From Algicola sagamiensis DSM 14643 (GTDB lineage Bacteria; Pseudomonadota; Gammaproteobacteria; Enterobacterales; Alteromonadaceae), in assembly GCF_000374485.1 (NCBI RefSeq), contig NZ_KB894492.1, positions 84,508 through 148,507 of the forward strand: a stretch of DNA of 64,000 nt. The letters run 5' to 3'. Shown here in pieces: positions 1 through 9,152 of this stretch. The position numbers and the translations under genes are program-made. Each line of letters opens with the position of its first letter. Position 1 is the first letter of the stretch. The notes beneath the pieces are model-generated. The model saw only the letters and a program-made list of their open reading frames with translations. It was not told the DNA's origin and did no database searches.

Positions 1-1
1 C

Positions 2-316
2 AATACAATTGCGGATGGCGTGAAGACTTTATCTGTAGGTGATCTGACATTCCCTCAGATTCAACAGCTTGATGGTTTTTATGAAGTCCCGGAAGATGAT
101 ATCTGCTACTGGACACAATGGCTTCAGCATTTATTAAAAGTACATGTAGAACCAACAAGTGCGATGTCAATGTCTGGCGTGCTGGTTTATCTCAAAGCTC
201 AGTCAACACCACAGCGAGTTATGGTGGTTATCACTGGTGGGAACATTGCTTCGGAGACAATGCTGAAAATATGGCAGGACGATCACCTGGCTGAAGTCCC
301 TAGACTGAGTGAATGA
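2..316 (+). CDS. Serine/threonine dehydratase, C-terminal fragment (cut by window start)
   Basis: The reading frame is open to the left edge, so only the last ~104 residues are present. The fragment begins NTIADGVKTLSVGDLTFP and contains VEPTSAMSMSGVL followed by VVITGGNIAS. These match the C-terminal part of fold-type II PLP-dependent threonine/serine dehydratases, where a glycine-rich GGN segment lies near the cofactor. Members deaminate serine or threonine to a 2-oxoacid in the cytoplasm. The catalytic lysine would lie upstream, outside the window. The stop codon overlaps the next start (ATGA), suggesting a two-gene operon. The exact substrate (racemase or dehydratase) cannot be decided from this fragment. 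Confidence 0.75.
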   Translation, partial: NTIADGVKTLSVGDLTFPQIQQLDGFYEVPEDDICYWTQWLQHLLKVHVEPTSAMSMSGVLVYLKAQSTPQRVMVVITGGNIASETMLKIWQDDHLAEVPRLSE

Positions 317-924
317 TGATTTCTTATCAATACCAAACGCAGGCGCAGCCAAAAAACGAAATGATTCAGTTATCGAATATTGCAGATTTACAATTGCAAA
401 CATGTCCTGCGGATGAGGTACATGCAGGGATGCTGAATGACTTTTATGTCCGTAATAAAACCCATTTGTCACCTTGGGAACCACACAGAGAGGATACGTT
501 TTTCCAAGAAGCCTCTGCTCTGGCCCGTTTGCAACACCAACAAAAAGAAATGCGCTTTGGCAGGCAGTATTCGTTTTATCTCATTGATATGAAAAAAGGC
601 GCTATTCATGGGCAATGCACCCTTTCAAATATTGTTCGCGGCCACTTTCAAGCCTGTCACCTAGGTTATGCACTGGATCAGGCAATGGTTGGCCGTGGTT
701 TGATGCACGATACTTGCCGTCATGTGATCGAATATGCGTTTGATGTACTCCATTTGCATCGCATCATGGCAAATTATCTTGCTGAGAACCATCGAAGCGC
801 CAAATTACTTGAAAATTTAGGCTTTGTTCAAGAGGGGATTGCGAAGGACTATTTGTTGATTCAGGGCCAATGGCAAGACCATATTTTAACTTCATTGATC
901 AATCAAAACTGGAAAAAAGAATGA
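313..924 (+). CDS. rimJ: RimJ-like GNAT N-acetyltransferase
   Basis: A 203-residue GNAT-fold acetyltransferase. HLSPWEPHRED near residue 55, then the acetyl-CoA region GYALDQAMVGRGLM and LHRIMANYLAENHRSAKLLENLGF, are typical of the RimJ/RimL group, which acetylates N-terminal residues of ribosomal proteins (RimJ: S5 alanine). The length is close to the usual ~195. It starts within the stop codon of the preceding dehydratase gene (ATGATG), so the two are translationally coupled. Family assignment is firm; the S5 substrate is inferred from the RimJ-like signatures. Confidence 0.8.
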   Translation: MMISYQYQTQAQPKNEMIQLSNIADLQLQTCPADEVHAGMLNDFYVRNKTHLSPWEPHREDTFFQEASALARLQHQQKEMRFGRQYSFYLIDMKKGAIHGQCTLSNIVRGHFQACHLGYALDQAMVGRGLMHDTCRHVIEYAFDVLHLHRIMANYLAENHRSAKLLENLGFVQEGIAKDYLLIQGQWQDHILTSLINQNWKKE

Positions 925-1065
925 GTAAAAAAAGAGATTTCACGCCTTCGGTGAATCAAATTCAGCGTTAAACTATGCTAACACAATAAAGGACTATCTA
1001 TTTTTGTTCACAGGAGCAATCGGTTGCCGTCGGATCAAAAATAAATGCGTAAAAGGATATGCAAC

Positions 1066-2142
1066 ATGACGCTAAACGACATGATAGAGCAACTTCCTCA
1101 ATTCCCACCTGATTACTCATTTGGGGAAGATATTGATCAAGCACATCAAAGTTTGTTCTCCATACCTTATCCAGAAGGAGTTGAGGAAAGCTTGAGAGCT
1201 TGGGCGAGTCGTTTTCAGCCCTGCGTGTTTGGAAAACTAGCCAGTAAACAACTCAAAAAACTCGACTATCACCTGACAATCGTTGATGTGAAGCAACTGG
1301 AGGGCGATGTATTCCAATTATTCGAGTATCTCCAAAAGGAGCGAAGGTGCTTTAAAGATAGAGCGCTCAAAGGTGAAGTCAGCGCACACTTAATCTACTT
1401 CATTCATGAGAAACTCGCCTTTGCCAAGCCCTCTTCAGCCCTTGTCAGTATTCAGCAACAATTTGCCGCATTAATTTACCCAGAAGCGCTGCCGATTCAA
1501 TGCGATATGATTTACACTGAAGCAGTGCCATTGCTGCATCAATCCGGACAATTCCATGTTTATAAAGGTGGAATTAATGTGTTTTATACAGGTGCGCACC
1601 TGACACATAACCATGACCGACGCGTTCCCGGAGGCATTCTGTTTTCTGTGAATGCACCAGGTCATTATTTACAATGCGGCTTGATGAAAGGGCTTTTTAA
1701 GGAAATCTATGATGGTTTGATGATGATTAAAAAGCTCAGCATCCAATCGATAGGTGCAGGAGGCACAGCTCATCCAAAGAAGCACTCGACGACATGGCAC
1801 TCAGAAACGCCAAAAGACCGGTTTGGGTGTCCATTCCATGGTAACGTTCAGCAAAGCGCCTATTATTCTGGGTATTATCATACGGATGTCCTGATCCCGT
1901 CACAGATCACCAAACACGCGAAAGTGCTTCTTACAAAAAACGTTCAAGATCCGATTCAATTTGACTGGAATGTGTTGTTTTATATCTCCTTAGAGGAATT
2001 TACTCCAGATCATGTCTACTACGGTGAGTTTATCGGAATGCCGATTGAAGAAGAAGCGTTGTATCACAACCCATTTTTTCCAAGACGACCAAATGAAGGG
2101 CCGTTGGAGACGATGAAAGAGGAAAAATCATGCCACTCTTAA
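1066..2142 (+). CDS. YqcI/YcgG-like protein, possible heme-dependent oxygenase
   Basis: A 358-residue soluble protein. I chose ATG 1066 because AAAGGA sits 7 bases upstream; an in-frame ATG at 1045 has no such site. The N-terminal part has PCVFGKLA (around residue 52). The middle has GGINVFYTGAHLTHNHDRR followed by FSVNAPGHYLQC, a pattern resembling the YqcI/YcgG family (small aromatic strand, histidine/arginine segment, then a conserved FN.H region). Some family members have been described as heme-dependent N-oxygenases, but no substrate can be proposed here. It overlaps the next gene, a DMT transporter, by 13 bases, suggesting a coupled metabolite-modifying and export pair. The family call is tentative. 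Confidence 0.4.
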   Translation: MTLNDMIEQLPQFPPDYSFGEDIDQAHQSLFSIPYPEGVEESLRAWASRFQPCVFGKLASKQLKKLDYHLTIVDVKQLEGDVFQLFEYLQKERRCFKDRALKGEVSAHLIYFIHEKLAFAKPSSALVSIQQQFAALIYPEALPIQCDMIYTEAVPLLHQSGQFHVYKGGINVFYTGAHLTHNHDRRVPGGILFSVNAPGHYLQCGLMKGLFKEIYDGLMMIKKLSIQSIGAGGTAHPKKHSTTWHSETPKDRFGCPFHGNVQQSAYYSGYYHTDVLIPSQITKHAKVLLTKNVQDPIQFDWNVLFYISLEEFTPDHVYYGEFIGMPIEEEALYHNPFFPRRPNEGPLETMKEEKSCHS

Positions 2143-3035
2143 CTGGGGTGTTTTTTGCATTCTTAGCCGCCTTATGTTGGGCTTGTGCGCTCTTAATGAG
2201 CAAATCATCATTGGCGCAGATCCATTCCAATCAATTGTTTCTGATGCAATTAAGTGCAGCGTTGTCTGTTGCCTGGATAGCGTGTTGGGTAAAGAAAGAA
2301 AAGGTCCGCTGGACAAAAGAGACTCGGGTCCCCTTTTGTTTAGGTTTGTTTGAACCATTTCTTGCCTATGGCATTTCTCTTTACGGCCTAATGTTTATTT
2401 CTGCGGGGATTGCGTCTGTCTTGATTTCCACTGAGTCGATGATGATTTTGGCGCTTTCGGTCCTTCTTCTCAAACAGTCAATGAATAAACCGCTATGGAT
2501 CAGTGGACTGATGCTGATCACGCTTGTCGGTGTGATTGCGATTTCTTGGCCTGATCTTCATCAAGGCAGACAGAGTCAGCTACTGGGTTATAGTTTGATT
2601 TTACTGGGGGTTTTCTTTGCCGCCTTGTATGTCGTTTTATCTTCTAAATATGTGTGTAAATACTCTCCTTCTATTTTACTCACAGGCCAGTTGACGGTTG
2701 CATGGGTGGCAACGGTGATTTGCTTTGTACCAATGGCAACATTTGTTTCCTTGTCTATACAAGAGTTGACCATTGTCTTGGTCTCTGGCGTGTTACAGTA
2801 CTATCTTGCGTTCTATTTCTATCTCTTTGCGCTGAAACACATCAAGGTGTATTTAGCTGGCGCTATGCTGAATTTAATCCCAGTCTTTGCGATGTTGGGC
2901 GCGTTCACCTTACTGAATGAATCAATGGAGATGATACAAGTCATTGGATGTGGGATGATTTTAATTGCTGTAGCTTCTTTGCATTATTTAACTGAAAGAG
3001 AAGAAAGCCAAGAGGAATCCTTGGCTAAACATTAG
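2130..3035 (+). CDS. EamA/DMT-family inner-membrane transporter
   Basis: A 301-residue, highly hydrophobic protein with about ten transmembrane helices arranged as two EamA halves. The first spans roughly residues 1-140; the second starts near GYSLILLGVFFAALYVVLSS and ends near MILIAVASLHYLT. DMT permeases of this type usually export small metabolites or amino acids across the inner membrane. The start overlaps the end of the YqcI/YcgG-like gene and has a GAGG ribosome-binding site inside it. It converges on hemY with a 4-base gap. The substrate is unknown; the neighbour suggests they share one. Confidence 0.85.
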   Translation: MPLLTGVFFAFLAALCWACALLMSKSSLAQIHSNQLFLMQLSAALSVAWIACWVKKEKVRWTKETRVPFCLGLFEPFLAYGISLYGLMFISAGIASVLISTESMMILALSVLLLKQSMNKPLWISGLMLITLVGVIAISWPDLHQGRQSQLLGYSLILLGVFFAALYVVLSSKYVCKYSPSILLTGQLTVAWVATVICFVPMATFVSLSIQELTIVLVSGVLQYYLAFYFYLFALKHIKVYLAGAMLNLIPVFAMLGAFTLLNESMEMIQVIGCGMILIAVASLHYLTEREESQEESLAKH

Positions 3036-3039
3036 GGAA

Positions 3040-4164
3040 TTAAGACGCATTGGCATCTTGATAAAATCGAATCGCAGAATGCTGATCGTTATTTGCCGCA
3101 CATGCATCGGCTAAGCGTTGGAAATCATCCGCATCCGGTGCGAGCTTCACAGTTTTTTGTAACGCCTTTTGTGATAAATCATATTCCTTTGCATGATAGG
3201 CGACATGACCAAGTGCGCTTAATAGCTGTGTATTGTTCTCGTCTTTTTTTAAAGCCTGTTGGATTTGCTTCAAAAATACGTTGGCATTCGACAAAGAATA
3301 GTGCTTCAAAAACTCATGCCAAATCTGTAGCTGATTGAGGTTGAAGTATTCCGCCAACATCTGGCTGCCGAGCTCTACCTCTGCGTTTTCAAATAGGTAT
3401 CGGATAAATACTTGTTGTGCCCATGTATGTCTTCTCAGCTTACCTGAAAGTTGTTGCCAAAAATGACGGAGATCATCCCTACCCTTTTGCTCTTTCAATT
3501 GTTCTTGGAGGGAACAAATGAATAAAGCGCGAAGGTCATCATTCCAAGCGTTGTACTTTTCAAGACGAGGAAGTTGAGTATACAATTGCCCCCAGTCTCG
3601 TTGAGAATATAAAGCGCGTACATAAGTTTGGATCAATTGAACCTGATTTTTCTTCCGCCAAGGTTTGAGTGTTGTCAGTGCTTTTTCGGGGCGATCTAGC
3701 CTGAGGTAACAATTCGCAATGAAGATTGCTTGTTCTATCGTTTTAGCATCTAGTTTTTCTAACAACTGAATGGAGTCATCGATGATTTCTGCCTTTGAAA
3801 GCAAGTCTGCAAGAAGCCATTGTTGATCGGATTGTGGAGCGCGTAATTTTTTCAGGTGTTCGAGTGCTTTATCAGGCGTGCCATTCAAGTATGCGAGAAT
3901 CGCTTTTTCACTTAAGGCATCAGGGGAATGGCTTTGACGTAACCAGCGAAATGGCATGGCCACACCAGAGAAAAACAGACAGAACACCCATTTCAAGACA
4001 ACCCACACGAAACACAATGCAAGCAGGAATATGGCGATATTCATTAAGGTCGTTTCCAGCATGAAATCCCCTGCAGAGATTACGACATATCCTTTTTGTT
4101 CAATCAAGTGGCTGCCGCCAAGCATGGCAACCAGGAACAAGAATAAAATGAGGATCTTTTTCAT
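3040..4164 (-). CDS. hemY: HemY, heme-operon TPR inner-membrane protein
   Basis: A 374-residue protein with two N-terminal hydrophobic segments (about residues 1-20 and 40-68) and a long cytoplasmic helical region of TPR-like repeats, e.g. residues ~307-370 with LLSALGHVAYHAKEYDLSQKAL. This is the architecture of HemY encoded behind hemX in the hemCDXY operon. Its exact biochemical role in protoporphyrin synthesis is not settled; it is not the oxygen-dependent protoporphyrinogen oxidase of the same name in Gram-positives. The start overlaps the stop of hemX by 4 bases, so it is the last gene of the operon. Confidence 0.88.
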   Translation of the reverse strand: MKKILILFLFLVAMLGGSHLIEQKGYVVISAGDFMLETTLMNIAIFLLALCFVWVVLKWVFCLFFSGVAMPFRWLRQSHSPDALSEKAILAYLNGTPDKALEHLKKLRAPQSDQQWLLADLLSKAEIIDDSIQLLEKLDAKTIEQAIFIANCYLRLDRPEKALTTLKPWRKKNQVQLIQTYVRALYSQRDWGQLYTQLPRLEKYNAWNDDLRALFICSLQEQLKEQKGRDDLRHFWQQLSGKLRRHTWAQQVFIRYLFENAEVELGSQMLAEYFNLNQLQIWHEFLKHYSLSNANVFLKQIQQALKKDENNTQLLSALGHVAYHAKEYDLSQKALQKTVKLAPDADDFQRLADACAANNDQHSAIRFYQDANAS

Positions 4165-5378
4165 TGAATGGTATCCTCTTGCTGTATGTCACCCGCTTGC
4201 TTCATTTCACCGAGTGTAAGTCGGCCTTGGGTGCGGCGTGTGACCGCATCATCAATCAGTGCTTCACTTTCAATCTGGGCAGGAAGTGTTGTTTTCACTG
4301 GGCGTTTTGCCAGAGTTTGTACTTCACCGAGCATGGACTGTACTTGCTCAGCTTTTGGTTCAAAGTATGCTTCAACCCATGTCGCGACTTGATTCAGTGA
4401 GGCAGCATAAGCTTTTGGTTCTTTGAGTAAAGCGGCTTGTTGCGCTTCGATGAGTGCCATTTTGATCTGGGATTTGATAAACCAAGATTGTTCTGGTGAG
4501 ACGACAGGCAGTTGACCTTGGTCGACACGCCGGATTTTAACGAAATCATCTAAGAATGTTTGGAAAGATGAAGAGAGGTTTTGCCAAACATCATCAACAT
4601 TTTCGCTCAGTTGTAACCCCTTCACTTCCTCGGATTTTGGTAGATATCGCTGGCGGAGTGTTAAGCCATCCACACGAACCAATAACCCAGAAAGCTCAGC
4701 GTGAATACCAACGGTATCAACAACCGGTAACTCTTTTAAACGAGCAATATCCTGGTGGAGTGCTGTACGTAACTCAGTGATACTTTCCTCACGGAGGCCA
4801 CCGAGCCGATCATCTGCATTGATCAACAATGTTTTCGCTGTATCAAAATCTTGCTCAAGATAGAGCTTTCTGCTTGCGAGCTTCACCAGGTACTGTGCTT
4901 CTGCCAATATCCAGTCACTGCTGCGTCTACCTGACAATAGCTGGTAGCCTTCTTTTAGTTGCTTGATTTCTTGCTGGAGTAAATGATCAAGTTTTGCGAC
5001 TTGTTGTTGGATCGGTTTGGATTGGGCATCGACATGGGATTGAATTTGTTGATCCAAAGATTGCTGAATTGATTTTTCCAATCCGGAGATCTGTTGCTTT
5101 TGCTGCTGGATGACCCCTTCATAATGGATTTGCTGCTGTTGTTGCTGCCACCAGACAAATCCAGCTGATGCCACTGAGATGATCGCGAGTCCTAAAGCAA
5201 TTGCTGCAATACCACGCCCAGATTTTGGTTGTTCGGAAATGTGAGTGACTGGCTCTGAGGCTGGTTGAGGAGAGGACGTTGTTTTTGGGAGCGTTTCCGT
5301 CTCAGTTGCGGGTTTGTTTTCTTGAACTTCGTTTGGAACGGCGTCGCCTTGCGGCGTATCCTTTTCGTGATCAGACAT
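4161..5378 (-). CDS. hemX: HemX, membrane-anchored heme-operon protein
   Basis: A 405-residue protein, starting at ATG 5378 (an in-frame TTG lies 12 bases further upstream). A charged, proline-rich cytoplasmic N-terminus is followed by one transmembrane helix (IAAIALGLAIISVASAGFVWW, about residues 58-78), a glutamine-rich coiled coil (about 80-140) and a periplasmic helical domain. HemX was once annotated as uroporphyrinogen-III methyltransferase, but no methyltransferase motif is visible; a role in heme synthesis is inferred from its operon. It lies between hemD and hemY. Low-complexity glutamine runs in the coiled coil are normal for the family. Confidence 0.88.
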   Translation of the reverse strand: MSDHEKDTPQGDAVPNEVQENKPATETETLPKTTSSPQPASEPVTHISEQPKSGRGIAAIALGLAIISVASAGFVWWQQQQQQIHYEGVIQQQKQQISGLEKSIQQSLDQQIQSHVDAQSKPIQQQVAKLDHLLQQEIKQLKEGYQLLSGRRSSDWILAEAQYLVKLASRKLYLEQDFDTAKTLLINADDRLGGLREESITELRTALHQDIARLKELPVVDTVGIHAELSGLLVRVDGLTLRQRYLPKSEEVKGLQLSENVDDVWQNLSSSFQTFLDDFVKIRRVDQGQLPVVSPEQSWFIKSQIKMALIEAQQAALLKEPKAYAASLNQVATWVEAYFEPKAEQVQSMLGEVQTLAKRPVKTTLPAQIESEALIDDAVTRRTQGRLTLGEMKQAGDIQQEDTIQ

Positions 5379-5386
5379 GATGATTC

Positions 5387-6178
5387 TCAAGTTAAACGTT
5401 TTATACTGTGTATCAATGCGCGATTTGATGCACCTTCTGCGAGCTCAATCTGTGACTCAGGCACCCCTAAATCTTTAGCAATTGTAAGCAATCGAGCGCT
5501 GATTACCACCCATTGACAGGAAATCAGCCACTTCTGCATATGAGATGGCGCAGATTGAAATAGGTGTTGGAGCATTTCTCCACTGGTGATTACGATACAG
5601 TTTATTCCAGCGTTTTTCCACTGGTCGTACTTGTTTGTGTCTTGTAACTCAACAAGTTGACGGTGGTAAACAGCGCAAGTTGTGACATTTGCACCAGCGC
5701 CTTTCAGTGTCTCAGCGACTAAGGTTCGCCCAGATTGACCGCTGATAATGAACCAATTCTGTCCTTTTACATCCGTTAAATCAATGAGGGAAAGCACCCC
5801 TTCGCTATCAGCGTGTTTGCTCGGGTATTTGACTGGCTTTTTGGTAAAATCAGAAAGCGCATTTGCTGTAGAGGGACCAACAGCGATGAGCTGCTGAAAC
5901 TGTTCAAGTTGTTGCTCTGGATTTGTAAGCGACTTCACAAAATATTGAACAGCGGCTTCACTGACGAAAAAAGCACCTTGATAATGAGAATGGTGTTGTA
6001 AATCGAAAGTACCAAAGTCGCGTCCTTCGGCATATTCAATGAGTGGGTAGACGACAGACGTGAAACCACTTTCTTGGCAAAGGGTTGCTAATTCAGTTCC
6101 TTTCGGTTCTGGTCTTAAGATAAGAGCATAGATTGTTTTCTGCAAAGAATTACTCTCAGAAATACGCTTTACATGCAT
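5387..6178 (-). CDS. hemD: Uroporphyrinogen-III synthase
   Basis: A 263-residue HemD. It closes and inverts ring D of hydroxymethylbilane to give uroporphyrinogen III in the cytoplasm. LILRPEPKGTEL at the N-terminus, VGPSTANAL and the later FIISGQSGRTLVAETL fit the two-domain family. The sequence is divergent, as HemD proteins usually are. The annotated ATG gives an N-terminal extension and has no visible Shine-Dalgarno sequence. A TTG at 6145 (start of LQKTIYALILRP) has GAGAG a few bases upstream and would give a more typical N-terminus. It follows hemC after 104 bases and precedes hemX. Confidence 0.88.
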   Translation of the reverse strand: MHVKRISESNSLQKTIYALILRPEPKGTELATLCQESGFTSVVYPLIEYAEGRDFGTFDLQHHSHYQGAFFVSEAAVQYFVKSLTNPEQQLEQFQQLIAVGPSTANALSDFTKKPVKYPSKHADSEGVLSLIDLTDVKGQNWFIISGQSGRTLVAETLKGAGANVTTCAVYHRQLVELQDTNKYDQWKNAGINCIVITSGEMLQHLFQSAPSHMQKWLISCQWVVISARLLTIAKDLGVPESQIELAEGASNRALIHSIKRLT

Positions 6179-6282
6179 TGTAAGCGAAGGAGGAACAGTG
6201 ACAAAGCATTAATTTCTGTTGATTGGAAGTGTGATATGAAGGTCTGCCAGCCCAACGGATGATTGAGCCAGCGAGAACAAAC

Positions 6283-7209
6283 CTATGATTGATATACAGC
6301 TTTTAAAATATCTCCAGCGCCTTGAGAAACAAGCTTATCCGCCAATGCTTGCCCAAGTTGCTTTGCCTCAGAGGAAGCACCTTGTATTTGATCATAAATG
6401 ATGGTTTTTCCATCTGGTGACCCAACAAGACCCTTGAGGGTGATCTGATCGTCTTGGAGCTCTGCATAAGCACCAATCGGGACCTGGCAGCCACCTTGTA
6501 GAGCTGTATTCATCGCTCGTTCTGCATCAACACGAAGGCGTGTTTCCGGGTGTTCTAATGTGTCTAGCAATGACTTCACCCATGCATCATCAACGCGGCA
6601 CTCGATGCCAACAGCGCCTTGGCCATTTGCTGGTAGTGATTGTTCAATAGAAATGAGTGTACGAATACGCTCTGGCATTTCAAGGCGGATTAAGCCAGCA
6701 GCGGCAAGAATAATTGCGTCATAATCACCATTATCGAGCTTGACGAGACGTGTATTCACGTTACCGCGCAGATCGTTGACAATGAGATCCGGCCTAAGTG
6801 CGCGTAATTGGCATTGACGGCGTAAACTGGATGTTCCGACAACTGCACCTTCAGGGAGCGCATTGATGTTGTCATATTGGTTTGAAACAAAAGCATCCCT
6901 GGGTTCTTCTCGCTCACAAATCGTATAGAGTTCAAGACCCTCAGGGAATTCAACCGGGACATCTTTCATCGAATGAACAGCGATATCAGCACGGTCTTCC
7001 AACATTGCAACTTCAAGTTCTTTGACGAATAAGCCTTTTCCACCAACTTTCGCAAGCGGTGTGTCCAATATCCGATCTCCTTTCGTGGTCATCGGCACAA
7101 GCACGACTTCCAGTTCAGGAAAGTTTTGCTCTAATCGGGCTTTGACATATTCAGCTTGCCAGAGGGCAAGCGCACTTTTTCGTGTTGCAATACGGACTTG
7201 TCTGTTCAT
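6283..7209 (-). CDS. hemC: Hydroxymethylbilane synthase (porphobilinogen deaminase)
   Basis: A 308-residue HemC that polymerises four porphobilinogens into hydroxymethylbilane in the cytoplasm. Visible hallmarks are [18 protein letters not shown] at the N-terminus, the [11 protein letters not shown] loop, [18 protein letters not shown], the NVNTRL segment, and the cysteine that carries the dipyrromethane cofactor in [14 protein letters not shown]. The length equals the family norm. The start codon directly follows the stop of the DUF2914 gene (TAAATG), so translation of the two is probably coupled. Confidence 0.97.
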   Translation of the reverse strand: MNRQVRIATRKSALALWQAEYVKARLEQNFPELEVVLVPMTTKGDRILDTPLAKVGGKGLFVKELEVAMLEDRADIAVHSMKDVPVEFPEGLELYTICEREEPRDAFVSNQYDNINALPEGAVVGTSSLRRQCQLRALRPDLIVNDLRGNVNTRLVKLDNGDYDAIILAAAGLIRLEMPERIRTLISIEQSLPANGQGAVGIECRVDDAWVKSLLDTLEHPETRLRVDAERAMNTALQGGCQVPIGAYAELQDDQITLKGLVGSPDGKTIIYDQIQGASSEAKQLGQALADKLVSQGAGDILKAVYQS

Positions 7210-7752
7210 TTAACCATTTGCTTTTTGATAAGAAAATTTATGCTGATGGAGGACGTTACCTGTGCTGTCTACAACATCGACATGCCAGTCTCCAAGCCAT
7301 GTTTTTGTCAGACGTTTACTGGAGTAAACTCTCCAACGATCTCCACCAATATAAAATTTTACATGTGCCTTTGGATGGCCTTTAAAATACCAGATATGTC
7401 GCACAGTTTCGCCTTTCATTTGGCGAATATCTGTAAATAGGTACAGCTTTTCTTCTTTCCCTTGATCAGCTTCGACTGTATGGCCCAAATCATCAACAGG
7501 CTCGCGGGCGTGAATATTTGTCGTCAATACAGAGCGAGCAACAGCAGGTATCACATCAGTCTTTGTCACTATATCGGCTGCATGAGAGACTTTTGTTGAT
7601 ACTTGAGTTTTTGTATCTGGCTCTTTAGTTGTATTTTTAGAGGCGACAGAATCGTCTGCAAAAGCTGCCATACTGACAGTCAGGCAAGAGATTAGGCCAA
7701 ATGTTTTGATAAAAGAATTGCTTGCTTTTGAGTTGAAAGTTACTGCGGTCAT
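7210..7752 (-). CDS. DUF2914-domain exported protein upstream of hemC
   Basis: A 180-residue protein. An N-terminal hydrophobic segment (about residues 13-32, FIKTFGLISCLTVSMAAFA) looks like a signal peptide. A polar linker rich in T, K and D follows, then a compact C-terminal domain (about 100-178) with YLFTDIRQMKGETVRHIWY, GGDRWRVYSSK and WLGDWHVDVVD, which fits DUF2914. The family has no known enzymatic activity. The gene abuts hemC with no spacer, so it appears to lead the heme operon. No good ribosome-binding site is visible before the ATG. Confidence 0.72.
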   Translation of the reverse strand: MTAVTFNSKASNSFIKTFGLISCLTVSMAAFADDSVASKNTTKEPDTKTQVSTKVSHAADIVTKTDVIPAVARSVLTTNIHAREPVDDLGHTVEADQGKEEKLYLFTDIRQMKGETVRHIWYFKGHPKAHVKFYIGGDRWRVYSSKRLTKTWLGDWHVDVVDSTGNVLHQHKFSYQKANG

Positions 7753-7783
7753 GTGTTAACGCTTAATATAGTTATTTGTGACA

Positions 7784-8446
7784 TTATTTTAACTTACTCT
7801 GTAGCCATAGTGCGATATCTTTTATCTGATTTACACACAATTCGTGGCCCATTTCATACTTTTTCCATAGGATGTCAGGACTTAAGGCTGATAATTTTTG
7901 AAATGCATCCTGCCCAAGTGTATAAGGAACGACCGGATCTTGGGTGCCATGCATCATTTGGATTGATATTTTTTGGTTCGCTGGGTGAATTTCCTGTACA
8001 AAAGATGCAGGATCAGCCAGGTAGCCCGACAATGCGAGAATACCACCTAATGGTTTGGGATATCTTAGCCCACTGTAAAGCGCCATCACTGCGCCTTGAG
8101 AAAATCCGGCCAAGATCACATCGTTGGATTGGAGATCTTCTCGTTCTATGAGTTCATCCAACATTTGGTGGATTTTTGTACAGGAGTCCTTCACATCACT
8201 GATGTTAGCGCGCTCATCGGCATTAAATGAAGGAATGTCATACCAAGATTGCATGATCATGCCTTGATTAATCGTGACGGGTCGTTCTGGCGCATTGGGG
8301 AACACAAAATGTGCGCCTAGAGATTTCGGAAGTTGTAATGCTTCAGCAACGGGATAAAACCCTTGTGCTGAGTCTCCAAGGCCATGCATCCAGACGATAA
8401 GCTTCTTGGCAGGTCCTTGTTTCGGTGTTTCTAGGCAATTTAGCAT
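7784..8446 (-). CDS. Alpha/beta-hydrolase, carboxylesterase/phospholipase family
   Basis: A 220-residue serine hydrolase of the YpfH/acyl-thioesterase-like carboxylesterase family. WMHGLGDSAQGF provides the oxyanion region, GFSQGAVMAL carries the nucleophilic serine (near residue 117), HGTQDPVVP carries the acid and GHELC the histidine near the C-terminus. The triad is therefore complete. No signal peptide is visible, so it is probably cytoplasmic. It overlaps the stop of cyaY by one base and ends 31 bases before the DUF2914 gene starts. The natural substrate is unknown. Confidence 0.88.
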   Translation of the reverse strand: MLNCLETPKQGPAKKLIVWMHGLGDSAQGFYPVAEALQLPKSLGAHFVFPNAPERPVTINQGMIMQSWYDIPSFNADERANISDVKDSCTKIHQMLDELIEREDLQSNDVILAGFSQGAVMALYSGLRYPKPLGGILALSGYLADPASFVQEIHPANQKISIQMMHGTQDPVVPYTLGQDAFQKLSALSPDILWKKYEMGHELCVNQIKDIALWLQSKLK

Positions 8447-8766
8447 CAGGCACGCCCCAGTTGTACAGTTTGGCCTGATTGTTTGCTGGCAGCATCATCT
8501 AATAAATCCCAGAGTTCCATCCCTGAGCGATTATCAATCCACTGACTATCTTTCCAGTCAAAATGGTGACCATTAAATTTTGTTGCTACCCAAATTTGGT
8601 GAATTGGTGCTTGTTTATTGATAATGATGCGCGTGTCATTTTGAAAAATCACTTCCAACATACCATCAGTTGTTTCATAGTCCAGATCGATATCCAAGGC
8701 TTCAACGGCTTCTTCGATCGCCAATAAAGTTTTTTCTGCGAGCTGGTGGTATTCGGTATCATTCAT
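8446..8766 (-). CDS. cyaY: CyaY, bacterial frataxin
   Basis: A 106-residue frataxin homologue starting at MNDTEYHQLAEKTLLAIEE; the ATG at 8766 has GAGGAG upstream. The acidic first helix (EEAVEALDIDLDYE) and the beta-sheet motifs VIFQNDTRIIINKQAPIHQIWVA and WIDNRSG are diagnostic. CyaY binds iron and modulates the IscS-IscU iron-sulfur cluster machinery in the cytoplasm. The length matches E. coli CyaY (106). It is divergently transcribed from lptM across a ~190-base intergenic region, the usual gammaproteobacterial arrangement. Confidence 0.96.
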   Translation of the reverse strand: MNDTEYHQLAEKTLLAIEEAVEALDIDLDYETTDGMLEVIFQNDTRIIINKQAPIHQIWVATKFNGHHFDWKDSQWIDNRSGMELWDLLDDAASKQSGQTVQLGRA

Positions 8767-8958
8767 TTTCTGTGAACTCCTCAACTTGATTCTGAATAGG
8801 CGAAGAATTGAAAGGACAATTTCTTTATCCGAATGGTATCAGAAAGCGTCCGTGATTGTTTATTCGTATTATATTTTGAATTCGAGGGGATTGGCTATTG
8901 CATTTCATCGCGAAGCAATGAATAGTTAGGCTAATTTATTCTCTGACGGTTGTACACT

Positions 8959-9147
8959 ATGAAACTTCTCGGGTTTGCGTTAGCAAGTTTATTCTTTCTC
9001 TTAACAGGATGTGGTCAGACTGGTCCACTACAATTACCTGAATACCATACAGATATTCAGAAAAAACAAGAATCTGTGGCATCGAAGCCCGCGAAGCCGC
9101 AAAACAAACAAGCTGAACAGCAAGAAGAATCACCGTCGTCGGAGTAA
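8959..9147 (+). CDS. lptM: LptM (YifL) small outer-membrane lipoprotein
   Basis: A 62-residue lipoprotein. The signal peptide MKLLGFALASLFFLLTGC ends in a lipobox (LTGC), and the mature part begins CGQTGPLQLPE, the conserved LptM/YifL signature. The rest is a charged, glutamine- and lysine-rich tail. LptM associates with the LptD-LptE lipopolysaccharide translocon and helps its oxidative maturation. ATG 8959 is chosen over an upstream in-frame start because it begins the signal peptide directly. It lies six bases ahead of lysA and opposite cyaY, as in related genomes. Confidence 0.9.
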   Translation: MKLLGFALASLFFLLTGCGQTGPLQLPEYHTDIQKKQESVASKPAKPQNKQAEQQEESPSSE

Positions 9148-9152
9148 TACCT

